A stretch of DNA of 64,000 nucleotides. It comes from Anseranas semipalmata (Eukaryota > Chordata > Aves > Anseriformes > Anseranatidae). The translations under genes were made by a program, and so were the position numbers. The DNA lies in contig VXAA01006076.1 in NCBI GenBank assembly GCA_013399115.1, positions 170,054 through 234,053 on the forward strand. Reading direction: 5' to 3'. The notes below the pieces were generated by a model. That model made no database searches and was not told the DNA's origin. It was given only the letters and a program-made list of their open reading frames with translations. Shown here in pieces: positions 52,501 to 64,000 of the stretch (its first letter is position 1; every line of letters starts with the position of its first letter).

Positions 52501-55500
52501 TTAAATTGTGAATCTGAAGTATTCATGGTGTCTCCTAGAAAGCTTCCAAGCATTCCCTCCTGCTCTATACAGTAAACTATTTGAATTAGAAAATGACCAT
52601 TGATATTTGGTACATTTTACAAGCAACCTTTTGCAGAGGTTTAAAAATAAGCTTCTACCTCTTGACAGTCTAAACAAAACAGAAAAAGTCAGTATGTTTA
52701 AGAATAGTTCAGGACTCCAGTTTGCCAAAGGCCTTCCCATGTCCCTTACATTGTCACTGTCTTGAATTGGCTTGGATGCATGGTTTTCGTCAGAGAAGGC
52801 CTATGGATTTGGCTTTTGCTCAGCTTCTCTTTTTCATTTTAATTTTATGGTCAGAGGTTTCCTTTTCCAACAGTCTTATGTTGTAGTTTCAACTCAGATT
52901 TATTTTCAGCACTTGATAATATTCCATCAAATGTTCTAATTCATCCCCTCCCGCTGTTGCTGTTTCTCATCATTACAAGACTGTCTTCAAAGCTTTAAAA
53001 ATGCAAATACAGAAATAAGTGTAGAGATGTGCCATGTCCTGGTGCCATCTTCTAAGAGAAAAATGTATTCTCCAATGACACCAGCATTATCATAACAGAA
53101 ATTCAAAGCAGGTCTTTCTATTCTTATATTTTTCCAAGTAACATTGAAATACCACATGATGTAGGGACAAATGCAGTGTAAGTCTTGAGTATTTACCAGG
53201 TAAATAAAATCAAACATTGCTTTCACTTTTTCTAGGCCTTCTGGCTATATTTGAATTCTGCCTCTTTAAAAAAAAAAAAAACATTGTAACCATACCATTC
53301 ACCTTGGTATGCCTTGGAGCAAATTCTGTTACAGATGGGCTCCTATCAAACATTAAACTCAGGAGAATTTGGGATATGGAACTGACCTTTTGCAGCTAAT
53401 AGTGATTTCACAAACCACATAAAGGCTTCCAAGCTGATGTCCGTCATGCTCACAGTAAGTCAAACACTGTTCCAAAAGTCCTAGAGAGAATAATCATTTG
53501 CCTACTGGTTTTGACCAAGTAAAAGGAGTTTTTAACCCCCTTTTCATTTATGAAAAGAAAAAATGAATTTCAACATACAGCCTGCTGCAGTGTTCCCTTA
53601 AGGATGCTGCGGTTTGCTAATCACTCAAAAAGAATTCTTTCTGTCTATATTCCCTTATGGTTTCATTTGAGAAATTTCCCATTACGTGCTTCAAAAAAAA
53701 AAAACTTTTTTTAAACTAATGCGTAATCTCAAAAAGTATTCCCTGTTCAGAAGTTTCTTCCTGGCCTAAGTATGTATGATTTTTTTCAAAGAAATGAGAT
53801 AGTGAAATAAATGAAATATTTAAGTGCTAGTTTCCCAAGTCACAGACACGACTTGTGTGTACCTATGTCCAGTACATGCCGCCACTTATTCCAAAAGCTG
53901 TCAGGTGCAAACTGCATGCACATCACACACAATTTTAAATGTCAGAAAAGGGCAGTATTTCTTAAAAGTCATTATCAAACTGGATGGAAAAGAAAATGCA
54001 TTTGTCCATGCCCTTTGGTCAGGCTTACATGTAACATACAATGGTCCTTACTACTTCATGAAAGAGTCCTGGGGATCAGCTAGTTTTTGCAAGGAAGAAG
54101 GGCAGAGAAGACATCAGCATGGGCTCCCACTGCAGTTGATGCTTAGCACCAGTGCTTGTAGCTCTGGGAAGGGTTTCTTGAGAAGAACAAAGTTAGTCAA
54201 AGCATCGTGGCTTTGTCAATGCCTCAGCAAGCGCACTGAGGATGTTGAGATGTATGGCAACACAAGCCCCCTCCAGAATGACCAAGATGGTGAAGGTCCA
54301 AGCCTTCAGAGGCAGAAGACAGCTCAAAGTCCTAGAGCCAGTTTCCCTATGAGCAAGACATAGACCACAGCCAAATGATTTACAGGAGGGTGGGGGGTAC
54401 AGACCTTCGTCCTTGGAAAAGATGACAGAAATTAGACCACTTATCCCAACTAGTAGGCACAGAGGGCACATTTGCCCATGTACAAAATGCTGTGCAGGGG
54501 ATCCAAGACTCCTGATTTTGATCTTCAACTGGAGTATTTGGTTACAGAAAGTTATATGTTATTGTTTCAGGTATGCATGAAGCATCTCTGGCACTTTTTA
54601 ACCTACAGACAAAGGCAATTGTCTCTCCTCCCACTTTCAAACAAAAACTGAAGTAATTTCCTTAGGAGAGAGGCAGCATATGCTCAGGTTGCTGATCACA
54701 CAGCTCCAGCAGCTGACACTTAATATGCAAAGTAATTCTCACAGTAACTACTCATGAGAAACTCCTTCCTGGCACAAAGCTCCTTAGCAAAAGATTAGCA
54801 CCATGCTGACCTGGTGCTAAATGGGAATGCTTGACGATAAAGTTAAAATAGAATAACTGTCTCTCTCACACACATCAGCGAGAAGTTATGGATAAAATAA
54901 TGGGCTCCACAAAATACACCTTTGCAAGAAAGACTGCATTTAAATATGCCTGTACAAGTTTCCTCTTTAAAGACAGTCTGAATGAAATTAAGATGTGAAA
55001 AGTAAAAGACAAGAAAACATAATGTATCTAGGTGTCCTGCAGCTTTCTCCTTTTAATAGTTTTAGAAGACTTGAGTTATCAGTTCGAAATTACTGAAAAT
55101 TTGAGACTAAGACTAATAAAAACAAACAGCAGTCTACCTCAGTCCCACTAACAGTTTGATTTAGTACATTTAAAACAGGCTATTTCTGAAAAGATTTCAC
55201 TGTAAAATGAAAAACAATTGGAAAAAAAATTACTTTCAGAAGAAGAAAATAGTCTTGTTCATGCATATTGAACATCTCATCTTCCAGAAAACCATGTAAA
55301 ATTGCAGAAAATTCATATCTTACCATAATCTTAGCAAATAAAGAAGATGTTGATGTTCTTTGCAGGCTTTTCTTGTTTTTTAAACAAAAAATGAGAACAG
55401 CAAAAACAAACAATGTTTTCACTACATATAGTCAGATTTAATTTTGAACTATTTTTAACCACTCCTAAAACTGGAGATTCACAATTAGCAATCACATATA

Positions 55501-55589
55501 GGAAACACCCTATAGAACTCCAACCCAAAATTAAAACAGAAAAAAAAAATAATAATAAAGATACTACACACCAAAACATCAGTACACCA

Positions 55590-55613
55590 CCAAATAAATA
55601 AATAAATAAAATT
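55590..55613 (+). repeat. (AAAT)n microsatellite
   Basis: Five AATA-type units. Confidence 0.85.
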
Positions 55614-55874
55614 AGCAGACAGCAATAGAAATCCAAAAGACACATTTATGGAGAACTCCAAATAGATCCATTCTGCTAGATACCTTCAAGAAAAATTGGA
55701 AATAATTTTTACATTTTCCAGCCCCTGTTCCTCCTCTTCACACTAGAAACAGTCACAAGTTTTCAAAAGAATTTAAGACCTTATGTGTTGGGATTCCTTC
55801 CCATACTGCACTACCATGCAATTAAAAACTTTTAATGCTTTTTCTGGTGTCGACTTCTTGACTAACACAGAGCA

Positions 55875-55995
55875 ATTTCATTTTACAACAGACAAAATGA
55901 GAATAATCATTCTTCCCCGTTTGATAAAGAGTTGAAGGATAAATGAGAGGCTCACATATACCTGGATGTAAACCAAAGTATGCTGATGTAAGACC
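55875..55995 (+). repeat. MIR SINE 3' part
   Basis: ACAACAGACAAAATGAGAAT followed by AATCATTCTTCCCCGTTTGA and GTTGAAGGATAAATGAGAGG matches the forward MIR section 'cttcatctgtaaaatgagaataataat...ttgtgaggattaaatgag'. Only the 3' half is recognisable. Confidence 0.5.
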
Positions 55996-57364
55996 CTGTC
56001 ATGTCTACCCTGCACCCAGATGCTTGGCACTTCCTCCTCATAAGTGCCTGCAGTACTTCTTCCTTGCCTCATTTTATCTAAATTGAAGGGGATTGACTTA
56101 GGTCTTAGTGGCAATAGCTTACTTGAACCAAAACACATTAGAGGGGAACTTTTGTGAGCCACTTCACTCACAGCAGGTGATGGGCATCTGGGGTTGTGAT
56201 TTCTTCCACCAGCACAGCCAAGCCCTGGAAGAGGCTGTTTGTCCACAGGTGAAGTGGTTTGCCCAAGGTGTGTAGTAAACCTCCCTGCACAGGCTGGCAA
56301 CTCACAGAAATGTTGCAGGGACCCTACATGCAAAGGAACACAGTGACACTCTCAGTTTTAGCTATTCAGGGACACAGTTTGGATTCAGAGAGCACTCCAG
56401 ACTCTCAGCGGAGAGGTCCCCACCTTCCCCTACTCACCCCTGGGTTTCAGCAGACAACAGGACGGTGTGCTGAGGCTGTGCTCGCTCTGGTGAGTCAGCC
56501 AGATGCCAGGGACTCGCACCTGCCTGCAGGCACACACCGGCTCCCAGTCCCGGGGGAAATAGCACAAGATGCCCTATGGGTACAACAGGTCTGCTGGAAC
56601 ATAACTAAATTATACTATTATACCCACCCAAGGCAATGCTTTTTTCCTCTCCTAACTTTTGGCACATGCAGTAGCAGAGATGGTTTGGAGACAGACAGTG
56701 CTGTAGGCAATGCAAAAATGGGTAGAAAATGAGCTGCAACGTGCAACCGAGTTGGGAAACAATGGCCACTGACATGCAAATATTGTTCCACTGCACTGCG
56801 ATAAAGACAAGGAGAAGCCTAAAAGAGCAGAGCCCAGCATTACTTTGTTTCAATTGCTTATTCTTCAGGTCGTTCTCTGAGCTGCAATGGATGCTGCATA
56901 GGAGGCAGCCCAATTTACCTTTTTTCTCCTCAGATTTACAGCTTGAATTTGGATAAAGCAAAAATATATGAAGGGATGTATTACTTGGCCAAATCCCTAA
57001 ATCCTCGGTCACTCGACATTCAGATGTCCTCACTTCATGGTTGATGTGAGGTGTAGAGCAAGTGGTGCTGGTTTTGAATATGACTACATCTGGCATGGCT
57101 TTTATGCCTAGCATATGGTAACAGTTTGTGGTTCAATGAAAGAGGAGATGAAGGACAATCATGCTATATTAGCATTTTATTATTTCAGAAGGTGCCGGCT
57201 GTACAGCACTGTAGAATCAGTTGTCTTGTTTTCCCATCTCCTGAAAAGAAGTAAGTTTTTTATCTCCATAACATGCAGTCAGTTAGAAAACTGCCCCTGA
57301 AAAGTTCCTGAATTAAAGAAATGCAAAAGCTAAGCAACTCTCCCAGAAGGCACAGGCTTTATGT

Positions 57365-57490
57365 TTTCAGTAGCATTATCTCCACTTGCAGATGAGACAT
57401 TGCAGATAAGAATTTATAAGAGGCTCGTGTTGGGCAATCTGAAGAATCACAAGAGGGCTAGAAATGCATTTTAAACTGAAGAGTGCTTGT
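57365..57490 (-). repeat. MIR SINE remnant
   Basis: CATTATCTCCACTTGCAGAT, then GAGACATTGCAGATAAGAAT and GGGCAATCTGAAGAATCACA, is collinear with reverse-complement MIR (cattatccccattttacagatgaggaaactgag...aacttgcccaaggtcacac). Confidence 0.5.
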
Positions 57491-60277
57491 GAATCCTTTA
57501 GGATACTGGCCACCAAAAATCAGAAAGATGTCATTGGTTTGCCACTTCTTGCATACTTTTACTGTAAAAGCAACTCAAACACTGACATTTCACATATCCA
57601 TCTGTTATAAATGGTGCATGACCCTACCCAAGGTTATGGAAATTTGCTAATCTAGCCCGCTACTGAAAGCCTGGGCCAGAAAGAAGCCCCAGATCTCAGC
57701 ATTCAGAAAGATTTTCTGAAAACACATTCTGAAACTGCAGGATTTGGTTTCGTCTCATTACAAAACCAGAAGCCAACTGAAGTTAGCAGGTCTATTTGGA
57801 GGTCTTACTTCCTCAGCTTAAACGTTTTTCCAATTCAGTTAGACTCAACTTTGATGCATGTGATTTTTAACATTTTAACATTAAACATTTTCATACAAGA
57901 TTTTCCGTTTCATTTGCAATGTCAGAAAGCACATCTGCATCATCTATTTACTAATGCCACAAGAATTCTGAATGATACCAAGAATAAGAGGAAAGGCTGC
58001 AGAGAGAAATAAAAAGGAAGGAAAGAGCTTTGTTGCCATCAGGGAAACCTAAATATCAGGAAGAGTACCAAGCCTGTACTAGCAGAAGCTCATTATTCGT
58101 ATCTCTAAAAATGGGCTGAAAATACTGAATGACAAGGGTTCAGTGACAGTCAGATTCTGGCTGGTCGATAACAATCGCACTAGCTTCTTTACACAGAACC
58201 TGACATTAAAACTGATCTTGTATTTTCCCATCTCCCACTCTTACTATGAATACTTCTCTTTCAGCAAAATAATAGGGATGACAACAAATCTTTCCAAGCT
58301 CAGCAACAAGCAGAGTAATGCAATTCCTGTTTAAAATGACAATGGCTGAGTAGAGAACCTGGGAGGTGCACTTTTGACTGGGAAACAGCAGAGGCGCTTG
58401 TTATGCAATCACATCTATTTCTAGTAAAAATTTTGTGGGACAGATTTACAGCACTCCCCTGATCAGGTTGTAAGAGATTAGCTTTCTCTTGAAGGAGATG
58501 CTCTTTTGCCAGTGACCAAGACTGCAATAACAGCACAGAGGAAGTACATGGTGTTACTGGCGGCGCAGAGTGTTTTCTGTGTCAATGTTCCAGTCCTCCT
58601 TGTTTACAGAAGTGTGAAAGCTTCATGTTAGCACAGCCTATCTGCTGGGCTCTGACTCGCATCCTGCCACGCTTGTGCCTGCTGGCACAGGCTTTGCTAA
58701 CATTTTGTTTCCCTTCACTTCGCTTTCTGCGAGGTGAGACCTTAAACATTTTCCCTGTTTATTTCTGCTTCTGTCTATAATAGAAAAGTTCTAGTACTCC
58801 AGTTGTAGGGAATAGCCCTATAACAACAAATCACTATGTGTTCTAATCTTGAAAGACATTCATTGAAGGACAAGCTTATTTTCTCGAATGTCTTTTTAAA
58901 AGCTTTGCATGTTTAGAAAAGTTTCTGTCCAGGCTTAAAATGCAGGCAAACCCATTTCATTTGGGGATCTATTTGAAACATAAAAGCAATTTCTGGGTTC
59001 AGATCCTTACTCACTGCAAATCAGTATAAACTTTAACACTTGTGGAGTGATACAGATGGATGCAAATTGGGTAGTGGTATTGAACAGAAAGCAATGAGAG
59101 TATTTTAATTAGCCCATCATCTCCAAGTTAAATTTGTTATTTCAACTGTAGACATCATCCAGAAAACACACTGCGTTGTTACACAGTACCAGGTACTTGG
59201 TTCAACACTCACTCGGAAGGCAATGGAAGTGGAAGAAATGAAAGAGGTGGAAAAAGCAATTGCTTTGAGATGGTTGTTGGTTTGTTTCATGGGCAAAAAA
59301 AAGGAAAAATAAATATTTACTGTTCTTTTTTTCAGCCGTGCAAAACTCCAAACACTACGTAAACTGCTTGATACAAAGAGTGTTTTTCCCCTTTAATTTT
59401 GGCCTAGACCCCTTGGTAGCATCCTATTTAAGCACAGACAGGATTTTGTTTTGAGAGTTCTGAGCTCAGTGACATTTTTGAGGTCTGTGCTCCTTCTTAA
59501 GCTGTGTTCCAAAGCATGCCTAGGTTTTGGTGGTGAGATTATGAAGTTTGAAAACATGAACAATCAGCTGAGGAGAAAAAGAAAAGAGAGGATTAGCTAT
59601 AGCAGTGACCCTGCAAACTGATACCCTGCTGCAATCCAGCATCAGGGGAATGAAAATCAGAGTGGAAAGGGGAGCTATAGGAGAGCTACATACCAGCCTA
59701 GGAAAACATTTTTGTTTATTGAAATAAAAACTGGGAGGGATAAAGAGGTAAATTTTTTTTCTGCAGAGAAATTAAAAATACACAAGTTTACTTCAACTCA
59801 GAAGAAAGTGAAATGTAGGAACTTCAAATCCCAGAGAAAATGGTATTTCTGTATTGCTTTAGCTGCAAGCTTGCTCTCTTCTTTTCAGGGCACCAAAGTC
59901 TTTGCACTTTTAAAGCCTCATTCCCTGGCATTTCTGCTCTTGGGTGTTTTTAACTAGTGCCACAAAAGTTTGAAATATTTATAGAGATAGAGGGGGGAGA
60001 ATGGCACCAGTTTTGCAAGTACTATCATAATTCCCTGATTTACTCCATTTTGAGCACTAAAATGTCATCATCATCCACTGAGGCATTTTAGACCTAGTAA
60101 CCAGTGAGCCGGTGTCCAGGTCTGATCAGAGGACCAAATGAGCACAATTACCTTCTCCAGTGGAGTAAGTCAACAGTTAGAGCAAGATAAAGGATAATCA
60201 AGTCCCAGTTCCCCTCTTCTCCCCCATCCAGCAGATCACAGAAGTCAGTGGCATTCCTTTGAATACTTTTTTGACAA

Positions 60278-60294
60278 AAAAAAAAAAAAAAAAT
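60278..60294 (+). repeat. A homopolymer
   Basis: An uninterrupted A run of about 17. Confidence 0.9.
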
Positions 60295-61606
60295 GTAGTC
60301 ATCTCTTTTGAGAAGCTTTTGAACTTTTGGTTAAGAAAGAATAAGGACTTTTTGGCCTGTTTCACACATCGGGGCTTTAACAGCTTTTGGGAAAGATTCT
60401 AGAAATGTAGAATTCAGCACGTCTTCCACAAATTAAAAGCTCAAAGCATTGAAGAAGCTGGCTTTTTAAAAAAGAATAGCACAGATGACTGTGGTTTTAT
60501 TTACCAGAAAAAAATTAACAACTACAAAAAATCATGCACTCCTTGGATACTGGTGAGGCGGCAGAGAAATGTAGCAGCCAAGCCTATAACATGTTTTCTA
60601 CAAACAGCCAGGAACTTTCATATCTATTCCAAAACTCGCTTCTCCAAATTACAGAAAACCCTGCCAGTCTTGGAATCACCTTGGATCCAAATGCTAAGTT
60701 TATTAACTGTGGTACCAAACAGCATCCAAAAGTTATGTGAAGAGATCTACCACACAACTCTTCAAATCATGAGAGCTTCTGAAAAGAGAAAAAACCCTCT
60801 CTCAAAACTATTTCCTCTTACAGTTCAGCTCAAATAGCTAGCATTGTCCTCACTCTTTGAATATCAAAAAGTCAATACCAAAATGTTTTCTAAACATAAA
60901 CATATGCAATTTATGCTTGTACATAAATATATATATACCTTTCATAAGCCTCTTTCAGAAAACAAGCAAACACAAAATCTTACTGGAATAAAGACAATAA
61001 CAGGACTTTCTAGAAAAAGATGCTATCCATTCCCTTTGTTGAAGTCATCATCCCAAATGTAATCACTGCAATTGCTTCCTGACAAATAATCCTTGATAAG
61101 TAATTACAACTGTAAAGAAAAATGCCAAGTTATTTCTCCATCTGCCTCTTATAGGAGAAACAACGTTAAAAAAAAGGGAATTTGTAAATTTTACAGGATT
61201 TTGAATAAAGATGAAATAAAGTATAAAATCAAGAAAAAAATAAATATTTTCATTTACCTTAAACTCAGATCTTCTCCCAAGCCAAGGAAGAGGCTCTGAT
61301 CCCTAACCCCAAATCTAATCATGGTGAAACTTCAGTGAACTGAAATTTAGAAACCACACCCAAACACTGAGCCTGTTTCTGTTCAAGGAGTAATGCAAGC
61401 TAACAGTGATAAAGAGGCTAGCACCTTTTTGGTTTGTTTGTTTTGCTTACTGACCTTATTAGGGATTCTGGACACTTGTTCAACTAAGGTTTGGCACTTA
61501 CTTTCGGAAGTGCAATTTACTTTGATGGGTACAAGCCCTTCTTACCACATTGTGGCTCCAAAATAGCCACATCCACACAGAAAGATTAAAATACAATCAC
61601 TGTCTG

Positions 61607-61625
61607 AAAAAAAAAAAAAAAAAAA
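61607..61625 (+). repeat. A homopolymer
   Basis: An uninterrupted A run of about 19. Confidence 0.9.
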
Positions 61626-63602
61626 GTCCACACCCAAGAATACATGTTTTGGGATGTACCATCACTAGTCTCCCCGACATGGCCAGCATGAAAGCTTGAT
61701 CCTTCCAACTCCTTAGCAATATGTTCCCTTTCCCCAGAAGAGTACATACTAGCAGATGAAGACTAATAGACTAGCAACAGCCTTTACACACACAGCATGC
61801 CTCACAGTCCTCAGCAACAGCCTCTCCACAATCCTTCAGATAACCCCTTGTCTAGGCAGGTTGGTGTTTTCCCTCTTTTTTTTTTTTTCCCTGAATTTTT
61901 TTCCAACTCAGGTTTGTAAATTTTCTACTGCTGGATTTCCTTTAGACTTACGTTAGCGTCCCATCAGCACCAGGCATGAGAAAAGTCATCCCACACTGCT
62001 CTAATTTCAAAGGAAGCATTGCCCTCCCCTTCTGTATCGGCTGGGGCATAAGCAGTGTTTCATCCTTCAACATGTTTGCATCATGCCTTGATAAATGGAA
62101 AGAAAATGAAAGTGTCAGGAAGTTTTACAGAAGCTGTAAAATAAAAAGGAAAAGTTGTGATTGAAATCAGAGAGAAAGAGGAGCAAATACACAGCCATAG
62201 TGCAACCAAAAGAAAAAAATCCAACCTACTGAACTGTTGAATCATTTCAAAAAAGTAATTTTTTTTCCAAGCACAGACAAACTGAAGTAAATCGAATACA
62301 AAGCTTGTGATTCTGGATATGAAATTCACTTCAGCTACTAGATCACTGAGCCAAAAAGCAACACTGCCAGTAGCAGGATCTGATATGTACTTTGGATACA
62401 GAATGATGAAAATATTACTGGACAGCCAACAGAAACACTTGTCTGCTGTGCTGAATTTCATGAAATTAATTGAATTTTCTTGCAATTGAAAAAATAGAAG
62501 TCGGAGGTTCAGGACATCTAGAAATACTCTGAGGAAAAAAAAAAAAGGCCAGTGCATGGCTGATTTTTTATTTGAAAACATTCTAATGCATGTGTGCACA
62601 CAAGACTGCAGAACCCTCACACAGTTAAACGTAGCAAGGATACATGCATCTCCTCTTTAGACTTCTTACACGTTCTTCATCTTAGCATCTCAGAGCATTC
62701 TGTTTTAGAAACTACTAAATCATCATCAAACTACACTATCTTAGACTCTCCCCCATACCAAGTAATTACTGGATAACCAACCCAGGTAAGTCAGTGGAAA
62801 TTAACATCTTAATTGTTCAAATTGCAGCTCATGGCTTGCGCTTCAGTAGTAGGCCCTGTCCTATATCAGAGAAAATAAGGCTCCAAAGTGCACATTTTAA
62901 GCTGAGTTTTTACATACAGTTATTGATTTGTGATATTGATACAGCTTCAAATACAAATCTGCTTTTTCCAGTCATAAAATATTTGTTACTGGTTGATCTT
63001 GGATTGTAAGTATCTTGTCATTTGTTTCACGTGAAGCAACATCAGATTCTAATTCATCTTTCTTCACAAAGAATGTGACTCAATAATTGGAATAGGGGAC
63101 AAAAAAATCAGAAACTCTGACTATAAATTTTGCCATGCTCCCAGAGCTACCTATCTTGATTTCATTGACGACTACAAAGAGATTTATGCAAGATATATTG
63201 CTTTTCTGGAATGAGAAAAAACGTTAGGTATGGCAGTGGCTTGTGAACATTTACAAATATATAGATAAAAATTTACTGTGTGCATAAAACCGGACTGCGT
63301 ATTTATAAGGATTGTTTTTCATTGCTTCAGCACTATTTTAAGAAGTCCTGTTCTGTAGTTTAGCAACATCTTTGTTTCACCTGGTAAGAGAAAAAAAAAA
63401 AAAAAATCACCAACAAAAAGAACCGTGTTAGCTGTCTCCCATCAGCACAGGTTCAAAGTCATCCAAGTTCAGGATAAGCCAGAAACAAATGAACCAGAAA
63501 CTGGGAAAGTTTTGATCCAAACAGACTTGAATCGTGGACTAGAATTTGGCCTGAATTAGGATTTCACTGGCTGCTTTGACCTCCTAATCCACTCCTAATG
63601 CA

Positions 63603-63630
63603 CCTAGGTTACATGAAAAAGTAACCTAGG
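63603..63630. repeat. perfect 10-bp hairpin
   Basis: CCTAGGTTAC at 63603-63612 and GTAACCTAGG at 63621-63630 are exact reverse complements with an 8-base spacer (ATGAAAAA). No T-run or gene is next to it. Confidence 0.8.
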
Positions 63631-64000
63631 ATCCCATTGTGTAACCCAGTTCTACTCACCCTGGAATTCATAGTATTTCATAAAGTTTGCTGTGGGGAAA
63701 ACACACGTCGATATGTATGATTTAACATCAAGGAGACAGATTCTGTTAACAGATAAAGAACACTGAAAGTAAACACCCCTGTAGCACCTTCCTACATGTG
63801 GACCTCTACTCATCTGATCTGCTTAATTTGTGGGAAAGGATGAATATCAAAGGAAACCCAATTAAAAACATTTTATATAAACCATGTCTTTTTCATCTAG
63901 TTATCCCCTTGTTTTATTTGGAAGTTCACTTTGTCACTGTTAACAGCATTGAAAAGCGTTTATGGTGTTGTTCTACTGAATTCTGTTGGTCTCAGAGGCC

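Larger units (their letters stand above)
44293..64000. other. no gene recognised; intergenic or intronic sequence
   Basis: I recognise no coding sequence in this 20 kb. The longest open frames are 179 codons (53824-54363, + strand, GTG start), 179 codons (62081-62620, - strand, T-rich) and a cluster of 151-169 codons on both strands at 55878-57114. None carries a domain I know. The region holds two MIR-like remnants, A-runs near 49.58, 60.28, 61.61 and 63.39 kb, and a small hairpin at 63603-63630. Confidence 0.6.

Noticed and set aside
53824..54363. 179-codon open frame on the + strand
   Set aside because: It has a GTG rather than ATG start, another open frame overlaps it, and the translation shows no domain. 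In this less AT-rich patch such a length is expected by chance about once per window.
62687..62787. Exon-like segment between CATCTTAG and CCAG|GTAAGT
   Set aside because: All three frames contain a stop, so it cannot be an internal coding exon; a non-coding exon remains possible but unsupported.
1..64000. CRISPR arrays, tRNA or rRNA genes, prokaryotic operons
   Set aside because: No regularly spaced direct repeats, no cloverleaf-like sequences and no rRNA segments were noticed; the gene structure is vertebrate.

Overview
The window looks like nuclear DNA from a bird. The evidence is an AT-rich, repeat-poor landscape, a split vertebrate gene with GT-AG introns, a solo LTR of a type common in avian genomes, 3' ends of CR1 LINEs, and old worn MIR SINEs. 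There is no sign of bacterial or organellar sequence. An assembly gap of 291 N lies at 23241-23531, inside the LTR, and there is a single N at 16739.

The only gene I can name is RERG (Ras-related, oestrogen-regulated growth inhibitor), on the + strand. Its last two coding exons are at 9858-9931 and 10661-11068. They encode residues 40 (partial) to 199 of a 199-residue small GTPase. The first coding exons (P-loop and switch I) are not in the window and must lie upstream, so bases 1-9857 read as the 3' part of a RERG intron. A 3' UTR of unknown length follows the stop at 11068.

Downstream of RERG, the remaining ~50 kb is mostly intergenic or intronic. In mammals the genes flanking RERG are PTPRO on one side and PDE6H/ARHGDIB on the other (family knowledge). 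I looked for PDE6H- and ARHGDIB-like coding sequence and did not recognise any. A few + strand segments between 12.8 and 21.7 kb have the layout of exons (polypyrimidine-AG, open frame, good GT donor or a stop plus polyA signal). They do not match a protein I know and are listed at low confidence.

Repeats: a solo LTR at 23077-23911 with a perfect 5-bp target duplication (CCATT); CR1 3' ends near 22.4 and 44.2 kb; MIR-like remnants near 0.7, 17.5, 26.0, 33.9, 55.9 and 57.4 kb; several microsatellites and homopolymers; and an odd foldback at 13190-13323. Two small CpG-bearing islands (about 28.5 and 49.25 kb) carry CTCF-like motifs. I see no rRNA, tRNA, CRISPR array or complete second gene.
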